Shown here in pieces: positions 16,919 through 25,992 of a stretch of 36,277 nucleotides of DNA. Made by a program: the position numbers and the translations under genes. Origin of the DNA: Pseudonocardia lacus (GTDB lineage Bacteria; Actinomycetota; Actinomycetes; Mycobacteriales; Pseudonocardiaceae). Numbering within the stretch: the first letter of the stretch is position 1; each line of letters begins with the position of its first letter. The stretch is taken from positions 1-36,277 of the forward strand of contig NZ_JAHDTH010000026.1 in assembly GCF_018531445.1 (NCBI RefSeq), given 5' to 3'. The notes beneath the pieces were generated by a model, which saw nothing but the letters and a program-made list of their open reading frames with translations, made no database searches and had not been told where the DNA came from.

Positions 16919-17416
16919 GTGGTCGAGGTGCAACTACGTGTGAACGGGACGGCCCACCGTCTCGAGCTCGATCCGCGGGTCAGCCTGCTCGACGCCCTGC
17001 GCGAGCACCTCGGGCTGACCGGCACCAAGAAGGGCTGCAACCAGGGCGCCTGCGGGGCCTGCACGGTCCTGGTCGACGGCGAGCGCATCACCGCCTGCCT
17101 GGCGCTGGCCGTGCAGTACGGCGGCCGCGAGATCACCACCATCGAGGGCGTCGCGCACCCGCTGCAGCAGGCGTTCGTGCGCACCGACGGCTTCCAGTGC
17201 GGCTACTGCACCTCCGGGCAGATCTGCTCGGCGCTGGGCATGCTCGCCGAGGTCGAGGCGGGGGCGCCCAGCGCGGTCACCGAGCACCTCGCCGAGCCGG
17301 CGGTCGCCCTGACCGACGCCGAGATCCGCGAACGGATGAGCGGCAACCTGTGCCGCTGCGGCGCCTACAACGGCATCACCGACGCCATCCGCGAGACCGC
17401 GGGGGTGCCGTCGTGA
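16919..17416 (+). CDS. Molybdenum hydroxylase, [2Fe-2S] subunit (PaoA/YagT-like)
   Basis: The 165-residue electron-transfer subunit of a xanthine-oxidase-family enzyme. The N-terminal plant-type ferredoxin domain ligates one [2Fe-2S] cluster with Cys40, Cys45, Cys48 and Cys60 (CNQGACGACTV). The C-terminal helical domain ligates the second with Cys94, Cys97, Cys145 and Cys147 (CGYCTSGQICS, CRCGAYNGI). No Tat or Sec signal precedes it with the chosen GTG start, so the enzyme should be cytoplasmic, unlike E. coli PaoABC, which is periplasmic. The stop overlaps the next gene by 4 nt (GTGA). Confidence 0.93.
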   Translation: MVEVQLRVNGTAHRLELDPRVSLLDALREHLGLTGTKKGCNQGACGACTVLVDGERITACLALAVQYGGREITTIEGVAHPLQQAFVRTDGFQCGYCTSGQICSALGMLAEVEAGAPSAVTEHLAEPAVALTDAEIRERMSGNLCRCGAYNGITDAIRETAGVPS

Positions 17417-18408
17417 GGCCGTTCGCCTACGTCAGCGCCCCCGACGTCGACACCGCCGTGCGCGCCATCGCCGAGCAGCCCGGCGCGAAGCTGCTCGGCG
17501 GCGGCACCAACCTGGTCGACCTGATGCGCCAGGACGTCGAGCGGCCCACCACCGTCGTCGACATCTCCTCCGTGCCGCTGACCGGCGTCGACGAGCTGCC
17601 CGACGGCGGCCTGCGGATCGGCGCGCTGGTGCGCAACAGCCACCTGGCCGCGCACCCGCTCGTGCGCACCCGCTTCCCGGTGCTGGCCCAGGCACTGCTG
17701 TCCGGCGCGTCCGGGCAGCTGCGCAACATGGCCACCGTCGGCGGCAACCTGCTGCAGCGCACCCGCTGCCTGTACTTCGTCGACGGCGCCGCGGCCTGCA
17801 ACAAGCGCGAGCCGGGCAGCGGCTGCGACGCCATCGGCGGCTTCCACCGCGGCAACGCCGTGCTGGGCACCAGCGAGCACTGCGTCGCCACGCACCCGTC
17901 GGACATGGCGGTCGCGCTGGCCGCGCTGGACGCCGTCGTCGAGGCGCAGAGCGTGCGCGGCACGCGCCGGATCCCGCTGGTGGAGCTGCACCGGCTGCCC
18001 GGCGACACCCCGCACCTGGAGACCGTGCTCGACGCCGACGAGCTGATCACCGCCGTCGAGGTGCCGGCGTCGGCGGTCGCGGCGACCTCGCGCTACCGCA
18101 AGGTGCGCGACCGGGCCTCGTTCGCGTTCGCGCTGGTGTCGGTGGCCGCGGCGCTCGACGTCGAGGACGGCGCCGTGTCCGCGGTGCGGGTCGCGCTGGG
18201 CGGCGTCGCCCCCAAGCCGTGGCGGGCCTACGAGGCCGAGCGGGTGCTGACCGGCGCCCCGGCCACCGAGGAGAGCTTCCGTGCGGCCGCCGAGGCCGAG
18301 CTGGCCGACGCCTCCGGGCTGCCCGGCAACGACTTCAAGATCGAGCTGGCCCGGCGCACGATCGTGGCGACGCTGCGCCAGCTCCGCGTCGAAGGGGGCG
18401 CGGCGTGA
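17413..18408 (+). CDS. Molybdenum hydroxylase, FAD-binding subunit (PaoB/YagS-like)
   Basis: The 331-residue FAD subunit (CO dehydrogenase flavoprotein family). FAD-binding motifs are KLLGGGTNLVDLM (residues 27-38) and RNMATVGGNLLQR (104-116). It has a Cys-containing insert, with Cys119, Cys129, Cys138 and Cys157 in TRCLYF, ACNKREPGSGC and GTSEHCVATHPSDM. This is the pattern of E. coli PaoB, where an extra [4Fe-4S] cluster sits near FAD. That cluster separates PaoABC/YagTSR-type aldehyde oxidoreductases and relatives from ordinary xanthine dehydrogenases. Translation is coupled on both sides through GTGA overlaps. Confidence 0.93.
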   Translation: MRPFAYVSAPDVDTAVRAIAEQPGAKLLGGGTNLVDLMRQDVERPTTVVDISSVPLTGVDELPDGGLRIGALVRNSHLAAHPLVRTRFPVLAQALLSGASGQLRNMATVGGNLLQRTRCLYFVDGAAACNKREPGSGCDAIGGFHRGNAVLGTSEHCVATHPSDMAVALAALDAVVEAQSVRGTRRIPLVELHRLPGDTPHLETVLDADELITAVEVPASAVAATSRYRKVRDRASFAFALVSVAAALDVEDGAVSAVRVALGGVAPKPWRAYEAERVLTGAPATEESFRAAAEAELADASGLPGNDFKIELARRTIVATLRQLRVEGGAA

Positions 18409-20735
18409 CGCAGGCACCGGAGAAGACCCGGCCGAGCGTCGAGCGGCCGGCCGACGCCGAGGGTCCCGCCGTCGGACGCCCGGTCGACCGGGTCGACGGC
18501 ACCGTCAAGACCTCCGGCGAGGCCCGCTACGCCGCCGAGTTCCCGTTCCCCGACATCGCGCACGCCGCGATGGTGCACTCCACGATCACCCGGGGCCGGA
18601 TCACCGGCATCGACACCGCCGAGGCCACGGCCGTCGAGGGCGTGCTGGCCGTGATCACCCACGAGAACGCGCCGAAGATGGTGCCGCCGGGCCGGCCCAC
18701 GCCGCTCGACCTGAGCTCGATGGCGCCCGGGACGCGGGTCAACTACCTCAACACCGACGAGGTGCACTGGAACGGGCAACCGGTGGCCGTGGTCGTCGCC
18801 GAGTCGCTGGAGGCGGCGCACGCGGCCGCCCGGCTGGTCCGGGTGACCTACGACGCGCTGCCCGCCACCACCGACTTCGCCGCGGCCCAGGCTGACGCGA
18901 CGCCGGTCAAGGGCAATCTGCTGGAGATCGGCGAGGCCAAGAAGGGCGACGCCGAGGCCGCGCTGGCCGCCGCCCCGGTGTCGGTCGACGCCACCTACAC
19001 GACCCCGCCGCAGAACCACAACGCGATCGAGCCGCACGCCACCACCGCCGTGTGGGACGGCGACCGCCTCACCGTTCACGAGGCGACCCAGGGCATCGAA
19101 TGGGTGCGCAAGCACCTGGCCGTCCGGTTCGGCGTGCCGGCGGCCAACGTCCGGGTGATCGCCACCTACGTGGGCGGCGGGTTCGGCGGCAAGGGCGCGG
19201 TCTGGGCCGGCACCCTGCTGGCCGTGCTGGCGGCGAAGGCGACCGGTCGCCCGGTGCGCATGGCCCTCACCCGGGAGGCGGTCTACCGCACGGTCGGCGG
19301 CCGCACCCCGACGCGGCAGCGGGTGGCCCTGGGCGCCGGGCGCGACGGGCAGCTCACCGCGCTGCTGCACGAGGGCGTGTCGGCCGTCGGGCGGATGGGC
19401 GGGCGCTCGGAGGCGGTGGGCTCGCAGTCCCAGCACCTCTACGCCGCCCGCACCGTGCTGATCCGGCACAGCACCACCGAGATGGACACGGTGCCCAACA
19501 CGTTCATGCGCGCGCCCGGCGAGGCGGTCGGCTCGTTCGCGCTGGAGTCCGCGGTCGACGAGCTGGCCGTCGAGCTGGGCGTCGACCCGGTGCAGCTGCG
19601 CACCCGCAACGAGCCGGAGCGCAGCCCGACCGACGGCAAGCGGTTCTCCCGGCAGAACCTGGGCCGGGTCTACGCCGACGGCGCCGAGCGGTTCGGCTGG
19701 GCCGCGCGCGACCCGAAGCCGCGCTCGATGCGCGACGGCCGCCGGCTGATCGGCTGGGGCGTCGCCTCGGCGTTCCACATGCCGATCCAGCTGCCGGCCG
19801 ACGTGTCGGTGCGCCTCGCCGCCGACGGCACGGTGCTGGTGCGCTCGTCGTTCCACGAGATCGGGGTGGGCGCGGCGACCGCGCAGGCCCAGATCGCCGC
19901 GGACGCGCTCGGCGTCCCGGTCGACGCGGTGCGCGTCGAGCACGGCGACAGCGACCAGCCGGTCGGGCCGATGGCGGGCGGGTCCGGGCAGACCGCGAGC
20001 CTGGCCGCGGCGGTCCTGGAGGCCTGCGACCGGATCAAGCGCGAGGCGCTCGCCCTGGCCCGCAAGGCGCCCGGCTCCCCGCTGCGCGGCCGGCGCCCGG
20101 CCGAGCTGCGGGCCACCGGCAGCGGCCTGTTCCGGGCCGACCTGCCGCCCGGCGCGGAGTCCGCGGGCGAGACCTACGCCGCCATCCTGACCCGCGCCGG
20201 TCGCGGGTACCTGGAGGCGCGCACCGGCTCGGACAACCGGCTGCGCGCGGCCGCAGGGCAGGCGCGGTTCATGACGCGGTTCCTGCTCGACCGCCGCCGC
20301 TGGGTGCGGGCCGCGATCGGCGCCCACTTCTGCGAGGTGGCCGTCGACGAGGACACCGGCGAGGTGCGGGTGACGCGCTGGGTCGGGGTGTTCGACGTCG
20401 GCCGCGTGGTCAACGCCAAGACGGCGACCAGCCAGCTGCGCGGCGGGATCGTCATGGGCATCGGCGCAGCGTTGGGCGAGGAGACGCTGCTCGACCCGCG
20501 CACCGGGCGGATCATGAACCCGGGCCTGGGCGAGTACCACGTGCCGGTGCACGCCGACGTGCCCGCGATCGACGTCACCTATCTCGACGAGCCCGACCCG
20601 ACGGCCCCCGCCGGCATCCTCGGGATCGGCGAGGTGAGCATCGTCGGCGTGGCGGCGGCCGTGGCCAACGCCGTGCACCACGCCACCGGCGTCCGGGTGC
20701 GCGACCTGCCGGTCACGCTCGACCGTCTGCTCTGA
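18405..20735 (+). CDS. Molybdenum hydroxylase, molybdopterin-binding catalytic subunit (PaoC/YagR-like)
   Basis: The 776-residue catalytic subunit, predicted to bind the molybdopterin cofactor and hydroxylate an aldehyde or N-heterocycle. Segments in order: GRPVDRVDGTVKTSGEARYA near the N-terminus, QNHNAIEPHATTAVW, the Gly-rich loop YVGGGFGGKG, NTFMRAPGEAVGSFALES, and GPMAGGSGQTASLAAAVLEA. The catalytic glutamate is Glu743 in GILGIGEVSIVG. Overall it resembles PaoC more than XdhB-type subunits. The GTG start overlaps the FAD-subunit stop by 4 nt. No PaoD/XdhC-like maturation chaperone is encoded beside it, so one must be supplied elsewhere. The aldehyde preference is inferred from family resemblance only. 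Confidence 0.93.
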   Translation: MTQAPEKTRPSVERPADAEGPAVGRPVDRVDGTVKTSGEARYAAEFPFPDIAHAAMVHSTITRGRITGIDTAEATAVEGVLAVITHENAPKMVPPGRPTPLDLSSMAPGTRVNYLNTDEVHWNGQPVAVVVAESLEAAHAAARLVRVTYDALPATTDFAAAQADATPVKGNLLEIGEAKKGDAEAALAAAPVSVDATYTTPPQNHNAIEPHATTAVWDGDRLTVHEATQGIEWVRKHLAVRFGVPAANVRVIATYVGGGFGGKGAVWAGTLLAVLAAKATGRPVRMALTREAVYRTVGGRTPTRQRVALGAGRDGQLTALLHEGVSAVGRMGGRSEAVGSQSQHLYAARTVLIRHSTTEMDTVPNTFMRAPGEAVGSFALESAVDELAVELGVDPVQLRTRNEPERSPTDGKRFSRQNLGRVYADGAERFGWAARDPKPRSMRDGRRLIGWGVASAFHMPIQLPADVSVRLAADGTVLVRSSFHEIGVGAATAQAQIAADALGVPVDAVRVEHGDSDQPVGPMAGGSGQTASLAAAVLEACDRIKREALALARKAPGSPLRGRRPAELRATGSGLFRADLPPGAESAGETYAAILTRAGRGYLEARTGSDNRLRAAAGQARFMTRFLLDRRRWVRAAIGAHFCEVAVDEDTGEVRVTRWVGVFDVGRVVNAKTATSQLRGGIVMGIGAALGEETLLDPRTGRIMNPGLGEYHVPVHADVPAIDVTYLDEPDPTAPAGILGIGEVSIVGVAAAVANAVHHATGVRVRDLPVTLDRLL

Positions 20736-20736
20736 C

Positions 20737-20783
20737 ACGAGAGTGGCTCTCGTCCAACCAGATTGGACGAGAGCCACTCTCGT
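20737..20783. terminator. Perfect 21-bp-arm hairpin from the CGAGAG repeat family
   Basis: Left arm 20737-20757, 5-nt loop CCAGA, right arm 20763-20783, with no mismatch. Each arm holds ACGAGAGTGGCTCTCGTCC, the same unit as the tandem array at 3525-3672. It begins 2 nt after the Mo-hydroxylase stop codon, and the convergent DM13 gene ends at 20827, so a bidirectional terminator role fits well. No poly-T tract follows. Confidence 0.75.
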
Positions 20784-20826
20784 CCGCCGAGGTGCGGGCC
20801 GGCGCCAAGAGGGGGTGCGCGGCGGA

Positions 20827-21387
20827 TCAGGCGGGGACGAGGGTGGCGGCGCCGAAGGAGACGTTGAAGCGGTCGCACCAGATGCTGACGCTGGTCAGGC
20901 CGGTGAGGTCGGCGTCGGCGGGGACGGGGTAGTTGGCGCTGCCGATGTTGCCCTTGAGGTCGCCCAGGTCGAGGTGGCGGCCGTCGTCGAAGACGTGCCA
21001 GCCGTCGCGGCCCTCGACGACCGGCTGGTCGGTGAGCCACACCTTGAGCAGCGGCCCGTTGCTGGTGTCCAGGTCCTCGACGCGCAGGACCTTCGAGCCG
21101 TCCGGCAGCTGCAGCAGCCGCACGGTGCCGGTGGTCTCGTGCTCGTGGGTGATCAGCTCGCCGGTGGCGAGCACGGTCGGCCCGGCCGGCGGGACGGGAG
21201 CGTCGGGGGCGGCGGGCGCCGGTGCCGTCGCCACGACCGGGGCGGCCTCGTCGACGGTCTGGTCGACGACCAGCTTCCAGGGCTGGAACAGGTACAGCCC
21301 CACCCCGACGGCCGCGGCGAGGACGGCGAGCGCGACGACGACGGCGGGGCGGCGCAGGAGGCGGCGGCGCGGCGGGGCGGTGGCCAT
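20827..21387 (-). CDS. Membrane-anchored DM13-domain protein
   Basis: A 186-residue protein. The basic N-terminus (RRRLLRR) and one hydrophobic segment (residues 14-34) suggest a signal anchor. An Ala/Pro-rich linker (50-72) precedes the DM13 domain (about 73-186). Domain marks are GELITHEHETTGTVRLLQL, VLRVEDLDTSNGPLLKVWL and the end IWCDRFNVSFGAATL with the conserved Cys171. DM13 domains are proposed to act in extracytoplasmic redox chemistry, from comparative genomics. The ATG at 21387 is the natural start. It is convergent with the Mo-hydroxylase operon, so a shared function is not implied. It lies 72 nt downstream of the DUF4233 gene, in the same direction. Confidence 0.85.
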   Translation of the reverse strand: MATAPPRRRLLRRPAVVVALAVLAAAVGVGLYLFQPWKLVVDQTVDEAAPVVATAPAPAAPDAPVPPAGPTVLATGELITHEHETTGTVRLLQLPDGSKVLRVEDLDTSNGPLLKVWLTDQPVVEGRDGWHVFDDGRHLDLGDLKGNIGSANYPVPADADLTGLTSVSIWCDRFNVSFGAATLVPA

Positions 21388-21459
21388 GCCCAGAGCGTGC
21401 CGGATTCCTACCGCTGCGGGCGATCCGTTGTCTTACCGAACTCGGACGTCGTCGGGGGC

Positions 21460-21864
21460 CTAGGAGTCGGTCGGGTCGGCCGCGGCGCGCTGCTGCGCGG
21501 GCAGCTCGCCGCGGGCCATGCGCGCCTGCACGTCGCGGCGCATCCACAGGATGCCGGCCCAGACCAGCGCGAACACCACGCCCATCACGGCCAGCGCCGG
21601 CACCAGCGCCAGCCCGACGGCGATCGTCGCGACCTGCAGGCCCAGGGCGAGGCCGAGCCCCCACGGGCGGCGCTGCAGCCCGGCCGCCACGACCATCAGG
21701 ACCGCCAGCGCGGTGATGAGGGTGATGGCGATCGAGTTGGTACCCGGGTCGTCCTTGGGCAGCACCAGCATCGACAGCGCCACCGTGATCGCCTCCAGGA
21801 CGAGCACGGCGGCGTACACACCGCGCAGCCCCTTCAGCGGGTCGACCGGCGCGGGCTCACTCAC
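21460..21864 (-). CDS. DUF4233 membrane protein
   Basis: A 134-residue protein with about four hydrophobic segments (residues 14-35, 45-62, 67-85 and 88-107). It begins DPLKGLRGVYAAVLVLEAITVAL and ends with a polar Ala/Asp-rich tail. The GTG at 21864 overlaps the folC stop by 4 nt. This position, between folC and ndk, is where the DUF4233 gene lies in mycobacteria (Rv2446c). Function is unknown. Confidence 0.88.
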   Translation of the reverse strand: MSEPAPVDPLKGLRGVYAAVLVLEAITVALSMLVLPKDDPGTNSIAITLITALAVLMVVAAGLQRRPWGLGLALGLQVATIAVGLALVPALAVMGVVFALVWAGILWMRRDVQARMARGELPAQQRAAADPTDS

Positions 21865-23330
21865 TCCGGCTCCTTGCCGAACAGCGCGCGGGTCTCCCCC
21901 GCGACGACCACCGAGCCGGTGACGACGACGCCGACGCCGGACTCGCCGCCCTCCTCGGCCAGCTCGCTCGCCTGCTCGACGGCGGTGCCCAGCACGGGCT
22001 CGACGCTGACCCGGTCGGAGCCGAACACCTCGGCGGCCAGCGCGCCCAGCTCGTCGGGGTCCATGGCGCGCCGCGAGGCGCTGGCGGTGACCACGACCTC
22101 CTGCAGCACCGGCTCCAGCTCGGTCAGGATGCCGCGGGCGTCCTTGTCGCGCATGACCCCGACCACGCCGACGAGCCGGGCGAACCGGAACTCGGTGGTC
22201 AGCGCGGCGGCCAGGGCGCGGGCGCCGGCCGGGTTGTGGGCGGCGTCGGCCAGGACCGTCGGCACGCCCCGGCCCGCCGCGAGGCGCTCCAACCGCCCCG
22301 GCGAGGAGACCCGGGCGAACGCCGCGCGCACGGCGTCGGGGTCGAGGGGCTGGTGGGGCCCGGCGCCGACCAGCGCCTCCGCGGCGGCCAGCGCGAGCGC
22401 GGCGTTGCCGGCCTGGTGCTCGCCGTGCAGCGGCAGGAAGACCTCGTCGACCCGCCCGCCGAGGCCCTGCAGCACCAGGCGCTGCCCGCCGACGGCGATC
22501 TCCCGGTCGACGACACCGAACTCGGCGCCCTCCCGGGCGACCTGGGCGTCGACCTCGGTGCAGCGCTCCAGCAGCACCTCGGCGACGGCCCGGTCCTGGG
22601 CGGCCAGCACGGCGACCGCGCCGGGCTTGATGATCCCGGCCTTCTCCCGGGCGATGCCCAGGACGTCGGTGCCCAGGAACTCGGCGTGGTCGAGCCCGAT
22701 CGGGGTGATCACCGCGACGGTGCCGTCGACGACGTTGGTGGCGTCCCAGCGCCCGCCGAGCCCGACCTCCACCACCCCCGCCTCGACCGGCGCGTCGGCG
22801 AACGCGGCGAAGCCCATCGCGGTGAGGATCTCGAACTTCGACAGCTTCACCGACTGGTTCGCGTCGACGAGGTCGACGAACGGGGCGACCTGGCGGAAGA
22901 CCTCCACGTAGCGCTCCGGCGTGACCGGCCGGTTGTCGACGTTGATGCGCTCGGTGGCCCGCTGCAGGTGCGGGCTGGTGTAGCGGCCGGTGCGCAGCCC
23001 GATCTCGCTGAGCAGCGCGTCGACCATGCGGGCCGTGGACGTCTTGCCGTTGGTGCCGGTCAGGTGGACAACGGGGTAGCCGCGGTGCGGCTCGCCGAGC
23101 AGGTCGACCAGGGCCGAGATCCGCTCCAGCGAGGGCTGCATGACCGTCTCCGGCCAGCGCTGGTCGAGCTCGGCCTCCACGGCCAGGAACTCCGCGAAGC
23201 CCGCCACCGACGACTGCGCCGGGACGACGTCCGGGGAGTCGCCTCCCCGGATCGCCTCCAGCACGTGGGAGATGACGCCGTCCTCGACGGTGTCGCGCTC
23301 GCCCTCGCCCGTCCCACCCGCGGAACTCAT
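21861..23330 (-). CDS. folC: Folylpolyglutamate synthase / dihydrofolate synthase
   Basis: Adds glutamate to dihydropteroate and/or to folates (Mur-ligase superfamily, cytoplasmic). The 489-residue protein has the ATP-binding loop GTNGKTS (92-98), then RTGRYTSPHLQRATERINVD, the metal/Mur motif GLGGRWDATN, ITPIGLDHAEFLG with the catalytic-region His, EKAGIIKPG, and LADAAHNPAGARAL in the C-terminal domain. The N-terminal 40 residues are acidic and variable, and a later start is possible. The ATG at 23330 lies 13 nt after the valS stop, so valS-folC-DUF4233 form an operon, the normal actinobacterial arrangement. Confidence 0.95.
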   Translation of the reverse strand: MSSAGGTGEGERDTVEDGVISHVLEAIRGGDSPDVVPAQSSVAGFAEFLAVEAELDQRWPETVMQPSLERISALVDLLGEPHRGYPVVHLTGTNGKTSTARMVDALLSEIGLRTGRYTSPHLQRATERINVDNRPVTPERYVEVFRQVAPFVDLVDANQSVKLSKFEILTAMGFAAFADAPVEAGVVEVGLGGRWDATNVVDGTVAVITPIGLDHAEFLGTDVLGIAREKAGIIKPGAVAVLAAQDRAVAEVLLERCTEVDAQVAREGAEFGVVDREIAVGGQRLVLQGLGGRVDEVFLPLHGEHQAGNAALALAAAEALVGAGPHQPLDPDAVRAAFARVSSPGRLERLAAGRGVPTVLADAAHNPAGARALAAALTTEFRFARLVGVVGVMRDKDARGILTELEPVLQEVVVTASASRRAMDPDELGALAAEVFGSDRVSVEPVLGTAVEQASELAEEGGESGVGVVVTGSVVVAGETRALFGKEPE

Positions 23331-23343
23331 GACTGCGCCACGA

Positions 23344-25992
23344 TCATCCCGGCAGTGCTCCCAGCCTCGCGGTGATGCGCTCGATGTCGGCGGCGGCGGT
23401 GGCCCGCCGCGCCCGGATGCCCTCGACGACCTCGGTCGGCGCCTTCTCGACGAACTTCGGGTTGCCCAGCTTCTTGTCGGCCTGGTCGAGCTCCTTCTGC
23501 GCGGCCGCGAGGTCGCGGCCCAGCCGGGCCCGCTCGGCGGCCACGTCGATGGCCCCCGAGGTGTCGAGCTCGACGTGGACGCTGCCGCCCGGCAGGGCGA
23601 TCTCCAGCGTCGCGGTGGGCGTGAAGTCGGCGCCGGCCTCGTCGAGGCGGTTCAGCGCGGCGACCGCCCCGCGGTGCCCGCCCAGGCCGGCCTCGTCCAG
23701 GCCGGTGATCCGGGCGGCGACGCGGCGGGCGTCGGGGACGCGCTGCTCGGTGCGGAACCGGCGCAGCTCGGTGACGAGCTTCTGCAGGTCGGCGACCCGG
23801 GCGGCGGCCCCGGCGTCGACCGGGGCACCGGCCCGCGCCGGCCACTGCGCGACGACGACCGACTCGCCGCCGGTGAGCGCCTGCCACAGGGCCTCGGTGA
23901 GGAACGGGCTGATCGGGTGCAGCAGCCGGACCAGGACGTCCAGCGCGTGCCCCAGGACGGCCCGGGTGCCGTCGGCGGTGCGCCCCCCGTCGTCCGTGAC
24001 GCGCAGCTGGACCTTGGCCAGCTCGACGTACCAGTCGCAGAGCTCGTCCCAGGTGAAGTGGTAGAGCGCCTCGACGGCCTTGGCGAACTGGAAGTCCTCC
24101 AGCAGCGCGTCGACGGTGGCGGTGACCTCACCGAGCCGCCCGAGGATCCAGGCGTCGGCGTCGGTGGGCTCGGCCGGCAGCGGCAGCGCCGGGCTCGCCC
24201 CGTTGGCCAGCGCGAAGCGGGTGGCGTTCCACAGCTTGGTGCCGAAGTTGCGCGACGCCTGGACCGCGGCCTCGCCGATCGGCGCGTCGGTACCCGGGTT
24301 GGCCGCGCGGGCCAGGGTGAACCGGACGGCGTCGGTGCCGTAGGCGTCCATCCACTCGATCGGGTCGACCGTGTTGCCCGCCGACTTCGACATCTTCTTG
24401 CCGCGCTCGTCGCGGACCATGCCGTGCAGCGCGATCGTGTGGAACGGGATCGACCGCTGCGGGCCGCGGTCCTTCATCGCGTACAGCCCGAACATCATCA
24501 TCCGGGCGACCCAGAAGAACAGGATGTCGTAGCCGGTGACCAGGACCGACGTCGGGTAGAAGCGCTCCAGGTCGGCGGTGTCCTCCGGCCAGCCCAGGGT
24601 GGAGAACGGCCACTGGCCCGAGGAGAACCAGGTGTCGAGGACGTCCTCGTCCTGGGTCCAGCCGGGCGGCGGCTGCTCGTCGGGGCCGAGGCAGACCTGC
24701 TCGGTGCCGTCGGGCGAGTACCAGACGGGGATCCGGTGGCCCCACCACAGCTGCCGGGAGATGCACCAGTCGTGCATGTTGTCGACCCAGGCGAAGTAGC
24801 GCGGCTCCATCTCCTTCGGGTGGACGGCGACGCGCCCGTCGCGGACGGCATCGCCCGCCGCCTGGGCCAGCGGGCCGACCTTGACGAACCACTGCAGCGA
24901 CAGCCGCGGCTCGATCGGCTCCTGCGGGCCGCGGCTGGAGTGGCCGACGGAGTGCAGGTGGGGCCGCTTCTCGGCGACGATCCGGCCCTGCGCGGCCAGC
25001 GCCTCGCGGACGGCGACCCGGGCCGCGAACCGGTCCATGCCGTCGAACTCGGTGCCGGTGCCGGTGATCCGGCCGGATTCGTCCATGATCGTCGGCATCG
25101 GCAGGTCGTGCCGGCGGCCGATCTCGAAGTCGTTCGGGTCGTGCGCCGGGGTGACCTTGACGGCCCCGGTGCCGAACTCCGGGTCGACGTGCTCGTCGGC
25201 CACGATCCTGATCATCCGGCCGACCAGCGGCAGCTCGATCTCGGTGCCGACCAGGTGCCGGTAGCGCTCGTCGTCGGGGTGGACGGCGACGGCCGTGTCG
25301 CCCAGCATCGTCTCGACGCGGGTGGTCGCGACGACGATCGCGTTCTCCCCGTCGCCGTAGCGCATGGAGACGAGCTCGCCCTCGACCTCGCGGTGGTTGA
25401 CCTCGATGTCGGACAGGACGCTGCGCAGCGCGGGCGACCAGTTGACCATCCGCTCGGCGCGGTAGATGAGGCCGTCGTCGTAGAGCTTCTTGAACATCGT
25501 CAGGACGGCGCGGTTGGCGCCCTCGTCCATGGTGAAGCGCTCGCGGGTCCAGTCGACGCTGTCGCCGAGGCGGCGCATCTGGGACAGGATCGACCCGCCG
25601 TGCTCGGCCTTCCACTCCCAGGTGCGCTCGATGAACGCCTCGCGGCCCAGCTCGCGCCGGTTCGTGCCCTCGGCGGCCAGCGCCTTCTCGACCAGCGCGT
25701 GGACGGCGATCGAGGCGTGGTCCATGCCGGGCAGCCACAGGGTGTCGTAGCCCTGCATGCGCCGGCGGCGGACCAGGACGTCGATCAGCGTGTGCTCGAA
25801 CGCGTGCCCGATGTGCAGGCTGCCGGTGACGTTCGGCGGCGGGATGACGATGCAGAACGGGGGCTTGTCGCCCTTGCCGTCGGGGGTGAAGTACCCGGCC
25901 TCGACCCACCGCTGGTACATGCCGGCCTCTACCTCGCCCGGGATCCACTGGGCGGGCAGGTCGGCTGTACGGGGAGGGAGGGTCTCGGTCAC
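23344..25992 (-). CDS. valS: Valyl-tRNA synthetase
   Basis: Charges tRNA-Val (class I synthetase, cytoplasmic). The 882-residue protein shows [13 protein letters not shown] with the HIGH motif at 60-63, the CP1 editing domain ([34 protein letters not shown]), [12 protein letters not shown], the KMSKS loop at 533-537, and a C-terminal coiled-coil arm (about 815-882, [20 protein letters not shown]). The GTG start at 25992 overlaps the stop of the upstream TetR gene by 4 nt. TAGACT lies 6 nt before the GTG, so a leaderless transcript can start inside the TetR tail, independent of TetR transcription. Confidence 0.97.
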   Translation of the reverse strand: MTETLPPRTADLPAQWIPGEVEAGMYQRWVEAGYFTPDGKGDKPPFCIVIPPPNVTGSLHIGHAFEHTLIDVLVRRRRMQGYDTLWLPGMDHASIAVHALVEKALAAEGTNRRELGREAFIERTWEWKAEHGGSILSQMRRLGDSVDWTRERFTMDEGANRAVLTMFKKLYDDGLIYRAERMVNWSPALRSVLSDIEVNHREVEGELVSMRYGDGENAIVVATTRVETMLGDTAVAVHPDDERYRHLVGTEIELPLVGRMIRIVADEHVDPEFGTGAVKVTPAHDPNDFEIGRRHDLPMPTIMDESGRITGTGTEFDGMDRFAARVAVREALAAQGRIVAEKRPHLHSVGHSSRGPQEPIEPRLSLQWFVKVGPLAQAAGDAVRDGRVAVHPKEMEPRYFAWVDNMHDWCISRQLWWGHRIPVWYSPDGTEQVCLGPDEQPPPGWTQDEDVLDTWFSSGQWPFSTLGWPEDTADLERFYPTSVLVTGYDILFFWVARMMMFGLYAMKDRGPQRSIPFHTIALHGMVRDERGKKMSKSAGNTVDPIEWMDAYGTDAVRFTLARAANPGTDAPIGEAAVQASRNFGTKLWNATRFALANGASPALPLPAEPTDADAWILGRLGEVTATVDALLEDFQFAKAVEALYHFTWDELCDWYVELAKVQLRVTDDGGRTADGTRAVLGHALDVLVRLLHPISPFLTEALWQALTGGESVVVAQWPARAGAPVDAGAAARVADLQKLVTELRRFRTEQRVPDARRVAARITGLDEAGLGGHRGAVAALNRLDEAGADFTPTATLEIALPGGSVHVELDTSGAIDVAAERARLGRDLAAAQKELDQADKKLGNPKFVEKAPTEVVEGIRARRATAAADIERITARLGALPG

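Noticed and set aside
18228-20777. Minus-strand open frame of 849 codons opposite the Mo-hydroxylase
   Set aside because: Shadow of the catalytic subunit; no recognisable domain and a skewed Arg/His/Gly composition.
11680-21459. Genomic island of foreign base composition
   Set aside because: The accessory genes look as GC-rich as the flanks, with no integrase, tRNA, attachment repeats or transposase. Acquisition is argued from synteny, not composition.
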